From Granulicella sp. (lineage in GTDB: Bacteria > Acidobacteriota > Terriglobia > Terriglobales > Acidobacteriaceae): DNA of 64,000 bases. The notes under the pieces are model-generated. The model was not told where the DNA came from. It made no database searches and saw only the letters and a program-made list of their open reading frames with translations. The stretch spans positions 1 through 64,000 of the forward strand of contig JANXYX010000005.1 of the NCBI GenBank assembly GCA_025408425.1, given 5' to 3'. Of this stretch, positions 60,283-64,000 are shown in pieces (within the stretch, counting starts at the first letter, position 1; each line of letters opens with the position of its first letter). Both the position numbers and the translations under genes were made by a program.

Positions 60283-61086
60283 ATAACCACTCAACTCAGT
60301 TGGAGCCGACACGAGAACGCCACGGGCGATAACCTGCGCAGCAACTTCGCAGGCTCAATCGTCCTGCACCTTGCCGTCATTGGAGCGATCTTCGGATGGG
60401 CGCTGCTCTCCCACAAAGGCAAGTCCTGGGGCGAGCATGATGTTACCGCCGGCGCGATTCAGGCCACGATGGTCTCCTCACTACCGCTGCCCCCACGTCA
60501 ACGCACCCTCGACGAAGGCGTCCTGACTTCAGAGAAGCCCAGCCCAGCCCCGGTCACAGCCAAAGAGAAGACCGAGCCACCGCCCACCCCGAAAGAACTG
60601 GCTATCCCCACCAAGGTCTCCAAGCCAGTGAAGACCGCCGAGAAACCAACCCCCGAGCCGCCAAAGCACGTCCAGCCAGCACCCCCGCAGCCCACCAAAG
60701 CCGTCACCGGTGAGACCGCCGGCATCCGCATTGCCCAGGCCACCATGCAGTTGAAAAACGGAACAGCCAGCGTCTCAGTGGAAGACCGCACCTTCGGCTC
60801 GCGCTTTGCCTACTACGTCAATATCGTCAATCGCAAGGTCGCCCAGAACTGGTACACCCAGGAGGCTGATCCACGCGCCTCCGAGGGCAAGCGTGTCACC
60901 ATCATCTTCGATATCAACCGCGACGGAATACCCTCCAACGTCCGTATAGGCACCCGTAGCGGATCACCCAGCTTGGATACCTCCGCAATACGCGCTCTGC
61001 AACGCGTGCAGGATGAAGGCTTCGGCCCACTGCCTCAGGGCGACCACATTACGGTCGAGTACTCCTTCGACTACCGCCAGCAGTAG
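60283..61086 (+). CDS. tolA: TolA/TonB-type energy-transducing protein with apparent AUA start
   Basis: TolA bridges the inner membrane channel and Pal/TolB. The 267-residue protein has an N-terminal membrane helix (AGSIVLHLAVIGAIFGWALL) and a Pro/Lys/Glu-rich periplasmic linker (about 80-150). The C-terminal TolA/TonB domain is VEDRTFGSRFAYYVNIVNRK, VTIIFDINRDGIPSNVRIG and FGPLPQGDHITVEYSF. In frame, no ATG/GTG/TTG precedes the helix closely. ATA 60283 is the only codon placed correctly after GAGGAGGG. The frame is open further upstream inside tolR, but starts there lack sites and homology. The start may be AUA, or the base may be wrong. Confidence 0.88.
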   Translation: MTTQLSWSRHENATGDNLRSNFAGSIVLHLAVIGAIFGWALLSHKGKSWGEHDVTAGAIQATMVSSLPLPPRQRTLDEGVLTSEKPSPAPVTAKEKTEPPPTPKELAIPTKVSKPVKTAEKPTPEPPKHVQPAPPQPTKAVTGETAGIRIAQATMQLKNGTASVSVEDRTFGSRFAYYVNIVNRKVAQNWYTQEADPRASEGKRVTIIFDINRDGIPSNVRIGTRSGSPSLDTSAIRALQRVQDEGFGPLPQGDHITVEYSFDYRQQ

Positions 61087-61188
61087 CCGTTTCTTCCAAT
61101 GCCCCAGTGTGGAGTATTCGTTTGATTACCGTAATCCAGCGCGGCATCACCCCTGTTCCTCATACTTTGCATCTACCATAGGAGAGGT

Positions 61189-62556
61189 ATGTTCAGACCG
61201 GTGTGCAAATCGACTAACTTCCATCCCAAACTCTGGCTCGCAGCGATGGCGCTTCTCATCCTGTACGGCCCCCAGTTGCACGCGCAGGACTGGTTCAAGA
61301 CCGAGACCTCCAGCGGTGCCGACCGCATCCGCATTGCTGTTGCAAACTTCAAACCCATCTCCGCTGACGCTCAGACCTCAAGCGTCAAAGGAACCTTTGA
61401 CGCGACGCTCTACTCAGATCTTGCCAGCGCAGGGATATTTGACATTGTTTCAAAGAGCTTAGCGCCCCAGTCCTCTCCTGGCACTCCGGCTGAGATCAAC
61501 CTGCAGCAGTGGTCAGCTGATCCGGCTTCGGCCGCTATGGTGGCCTTCGGCAATCTTGGCGTAGAGGGCGGCAGGCTCGTCGCAAACGGTTTTCTGTTTG
61601 ACGCCAAGAATACCCAGTACCCCCAGGTACTCGCCAAGCAGTACAACGAAGACCCCAGCGAAGAATCAGCTCGCCAGATAGCCCACCGATTCGCCGACGA
61701 GATCATCTTCCGCCTCGGAGGAGGAGTCCCGGGCATCTCTGAGACCAAGATCTACTACGTCAAGATGGGCGGCGGGAACAAAGAGATTTGGGAGATGGAC
61801 TACGACGGTGCGAACCAGCATGCCATCACTCATCTCGGCACCGTCACTCTCTCGCCGCGGGTCGCACCGGACAACTCACGCCTGGCCTTCTCCTCGCTCG
61901 GCCGCGAAGGTTTTCAGATCCGCGTGTATTCCCTGCTGCTGGGCCGCATGGTCAACTTCGCGGCAGCCGGCGGCACGAATCTGTCGCCAGCCTGGGCACC
62001 CAACGGTAAGGAGCTTGCCTACTCCTCCTCCCGTTCCGGCGATCCAGAGATATGGATCGCAGATATCAACGGCGGTCTGGCCCGACGCATCACCAGCTTT
62101 CGCGGCCCGGATGTTTCGCCCGTCTACAACCCCCGCACTGGCTCACAGATTGCCTGGATCAGCGGCCGGACCGGCCTGCCCCAGCTCTACATCATGGACA
62201 CGGACGGTTCGGGCGTAACCCGAATGACGGATGGCGGCTATGCTACCTCGCCATCCTGGTCGCCCAACGGACAGTTTCTCACCTTTGCCTGGAACCGCAA
62301 GTACGGCCCTGGCGCCCCCGGTGGACAGGACATTTACGTCATGGAGGTCGCCACCAAAAAATGGATTCAACTCACCCACGATGGCGGCCGCTGCGATTTC
62401 CCATCCTGGTCGCCGGATGGCCGGCACATTACTTACGCCAACACCGCCGACGGTCGGCCTGAACACATGAAGATCTGGACCATGCTCTCCGATGGCACTC
62501 AGAAGCGCGCTCTCACCGGCCCAGGTGCCGATATGCCAAACTGGAGTTGGAAGTAA
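61189..62556 (+). CDS. tolB: Tol-Pal system beta-propeller protein TolB
   Basis: TolB is a periplasmic propeller that interacts with Pal. The 455-residue protein has a signal peptide (ALLILYGPQLHAQD). An N-terminal alpha/beta domain (RIRIAVANFKPISADA) precedes repeated propeller blades, each with the pattern SPRVAPDNSRLAFSS, SPAWAPNGKELAYSSSRSG, SPSWSPNGQFLTFAW and FPSWSPDGRHITYANTADG. ATG 61189 follows AGGAGAGG closely. It is 102 bp after tolA. Confidence 0.96.
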   Translation: MFRPVCKSTNFHPKLWLAAMALLILYGPQLHAQDWFKTETSSGADRIRIAVANFKPISADAQTSSVKGTFDATLYSDLASAGIFDIVSKSLAPQSSPGTPAEINLQQWSADPASAAMVAFGNLGVEGGRLVANGFLFDAKNTQYPQVLAKQYNEDPSEESARQIAHRFADEIIFRLGGGVPGISETKIYYVKMGGGNKEIWEMDYDGANQHAITHLGTVTLSPRVAPDNSRLAFSSLGREGFQIRVYSLLLGRMVNFAAAGGTNLSPAWAPNGKELAYSSSRSGDPEIWIADINGGLARRITSFRGPDVSPVYNPRTGSQIAWISGRTGLPQLYIMDTDGSGVTRMTDGGYATSPSWSPNGQFLTFAWNRKYGPGAPGGQDIYVMEVATKKWIQLTHDGGRCDFPSWSPDGRHITYANTADGRPEHMKIWTMLSDGTQKRALTGPGADMPNWSWK

Positions 62557-62649
62557 TTTCTGTCAAACCTGTAGGATTATTCCTTCGGTCAACATTGACG
62601 CGACACCCAAGCTTTGCAATACCTAACGACGAGCAGGAGAAGAAGATAA

Positions 62650-63426
62650 ATGAGTTCGACACAAACAGTATTTCGCAAGTTTTTTGTGGCGGCCGCAGTA
62701 TTCGTTGCCATTAGCGCCGTAACAGGTTGCCACAAGAAGCGCAGTGGAATCGACCCAAACAGCCTCGGGCCTGCAGCCACGACTGAAGGCGCTGCTCCGA
62801 CTGCGACCATCTCCGCCGACCCGCTCGCCATCGATCTCGGCCAGTCCGTCGTCCTGAACTGGCGCACCCAGAACGCCACTGTCGTCACCATCGACGGTAT
62901 CGGTCAGGTCAATGTCAACGGCACTCAGACCGTTGCGCCCTCAAACTCCACCAACTTCCATCTCGTCGCCAAAGGCGATGGAGGAACCACCGAGGCCAAT
63001 GTTCGAGTCACGGTCCGCGTTCCCGTTGCCCCCACGGTCCCAGCCAACACAGGTAGCTTGCCAGGAGACATGGGGACCGACGAAGCATTCCACCAGAACG
63101 TTCAGGATGCCTTCTTCGACTACGACAGCTACGATTTACGTCCCGACGCCCAGACTGCCATCTCTCAGGGTGCAGCTTATCTCGCAGCCCACCCTGCTAT
63201 TCGCGTAGTCATCGGTGGCTACGCCGACGAGCGTGGTTCGGCAGAGTACAACTTGGCTCTCGGAGAAAATCGTGCCAACTCTGCCCGCTCCGCACTCATT
63301 GCGGCGGGCGTAGCTCCCAACCGCCTGCGGGTCATTAGCTACGGTAAAGAGAAGCAGTTCTGCACCGAAGAAAATGAGACCTGCTGGCAGCAGAATCGCC
63401 GCGCGCAGTTCTCGCTCGACCGCTAA
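62650..63426 (+). CDS. pal: Peptidoglycan-associated lipoprotein Pal
   Basis: Pal anchors the outer membrane to peptidoglycan. The 258-residue protein has a lipoprotein signal (VAISAVTGCHKK, lipobox Cys), a middle region with Ig-like character (ATISADPLAIDLGQSVVLNW) and a C-terminal OmpA domain (FFDYDSYDLRPDAQTAISQG, GYADERGSAEYNLALGENRA, VISYGKEKQF). It is longer than typical Pal (about 170-220 aa) because of the middle region, which in other proteins aids cell-surface display. AGGAG lies 10 nt before ATG 62650. Confidence 0.95.
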   Translation: MSSTQTVFRKFFVAAAVFVAISAVTGCHKKRSGIDPNSLGPAATTEGAAPTATISADPLAIDLGQSVVLNWRTQNATVVTIDGIGQVNVNGTQTVAPSNSTNFHLVAKGDGGTTEANVRVTVRVPVAPTVPANTGSLPGDMGTDEAFHQNVQDAFFDYDSYDLRPDAQTAISQGAAYLAAHPAIRVVIGGYADERGSAEYNLALGENRANSARSALIAAGVAPNRLRVISYGKEKQFCTEENETCWQQNRRAQFSLDR

Positions 63427-63443
63427 CCGTAACGCAGCCAATC

Positions 63444-63477
63444 ATCAGCCCTCACTCCTAATCCAGTGAGGGCTGAT
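63444..63477 (+). terminator. Hairpin between pal and cpoB
   Basis: A perfect 13-bp stem (arms 63444-63456 and 63465-63477) with loop CCTAATCC. No T run follows, so it may reduce rather than stop transcription into cpoB, or stabilise the pal mRNA 3' end. Confidence 0.6.
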
Positions 63478-63552
63478 TGCTTAGAAAGTCGCTCAGGTCT
63501 CGTTGCCATGCCCATCCAGATAATGCCAATGCTCACTCTTAGGAGGCTCCCC

Positions 63553-64000
63553 ATGCCCCGGATATCTCTTCGCTTGCTCTCGGTGTGTGTACTCAGTTCT
63601 GCCATGCTCTTCACGTCCCCTGCCTTCGCGGTTAACAAGGACATGATCCAGCTTCAGACCCAGGTCCAGGCGCTCCAGGATGCGGTCGCTCGCCTCCAGC
63701 AATCAAACGATGAGCGCATGGGCGTTATGAAGGACCTCGTTCAGCAGAGTGCCGATGCAGTCAACAAGATGTCTACCAACATCGACGGACTGCAAAAGCA
63801 GATTCAGACTCAGCAGGATGCTCAGAGCGGCAAGATCGATCAGATCTCGGGCCAGATTCAGTCTCTCAATGATTCCCTTGATGAGTTGAAGGCTCGCCTT
63901 GCCCGCCTCGAAAAGCTCACTCAGGATATCCAGAGCCAGCAGCAGTCAATGAGCGGGAACATGCAAAACCTGCAACAGTCAGGTCAGCCCGCCATAACTA
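63553..64000 (+). CDS. cpoB: Cell division coordinator CpoB/YbgF (partial)
   Basis: The gene runs off the right edge; the first 149 residues are visible. A signal peptide (LLSVCVLSSAMLFTSPAFA) is followed by a long Gln-rich coiled coil (LQTQVQALQDAVARLQQ, KQIQTQQDAQSGKIDQISG, LDELKARLARLEKLTQ). CpoB lies after pal in many genomes, and its C-terminal TPR part would be outside the window. ATG 63553 has a perfect AGGAGG at 63541-63546. It links Tol energy to peptidoglycan synthesis in E. coli. Confidence 0.85.
   Translation, partial: MPRISLRLLSVCVLSSAMLFTSPAFAVNKDMIQLQTQVQALQDAVARLQQSNDERMGVMKDLVQQSADAVNKMSTNIDGLQKQIQTQQDAQSGKIDQISGQIQSLNDSLDELKARLARLEKLTQDIQSQQQSMSGNMQNLQQSGQPAIT

Noticed and set aside
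1..64000. CRISPR arrays, insertion sequences, prophage or integrative elements
   Set aside because: No regularly spaced repeats, transposase, integrase or tRNA-linked attachment duplication was found. The tRNA-Ser has no nearby integrase.

Overview
The window looks like a chromosomal segment of an Acidobacteriota species, probably class Terriglobia (Granulicella/Terriglobus/Edaphobacter-like). This is an inference. It rests on a hopanoid operon (ispH-shc-hpnH-x-hpnA-hpnG), a complete tolQRAB-pal-cpoB envelope locus, secreted carboxypeptidase-regulatory-like proteins, many GTG/TTG starts and moderately high GC. No species name can be given from sequence alone.

Layout. 1-7.5 kb: 3' end of a flagellar hook-associated gene, two dienelactone-hydrolase-type enzymes, the rpsO-pnp pair with a strong hairpin in the pnp leader, a membrane protein and a SnoaL-fold protein. 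7.7-11.1 kb: a MacA/MacB-like efflux system in three tightly packed genes. 11.1-15.8 kb: a sugar-acid catabolic cluster (two Tat-exported proteins, SMP-30 lactonase, SDR, FAH hydrolase) containing relics of a GntR/FCD regulator and of a second SDR. 15.8-20.4 kb: class III aminotransferase, ALDH7-type dehydrogenase and glutaryl-CoA dehydrogenase, together suggesting lysine breakdown. 20.9-27.1 kb: tRNA-Ser(GGA), two coupled secreted proteins and tandem GT4 glycosyltransferases. 27.1-38.7 kb: thiamine genes thiS and thiD, rlpA, pyrF, an amidinotransferase-fold protein lacking its nucleophilic Cys, a zinc ribbon, a CPBP protease, accA and dnaE. 39.2-41.6 kb: a wrecked restriction-modification locus (MvaI/BcnI-type endonuclease with two frameshifts, intact HNH protein, decayed C5-methyltransferase). 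41.9-49.4 kb: M20 peptidase, two alpha/beta hydrolases, and a PDZ-containing sensor kinase with its NtrC-type regulator. 49.4-57.0 kb: the hopanoid operon on the minus strand, ending in a zinc alcohol dehydrogenase. 57.2-64.0 kb: recN, then divergent tol-pal.

How the genes work together. IspH makes IPP/DMAPP, Shc cyclises squalene, HpnH adds adenosyl, HpnG removes adenine, and HpnA is a hopanoid-associated epimerase. The co-transcribed dehydrogenase and a 148-residue unknown are the best candidates in the window for undescribed steps of hopanoid side-chain biology. Tol-Pal spans the envelope from inner-membrane TolQRA to periplasmic TolB/CpoB and outer-membrane Pal. Its tolA gene appears to have only an AUA start after a near-perfect ribosome binding site.

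All functional calls are from reading the translated sequence for family motifs; no database search was run.
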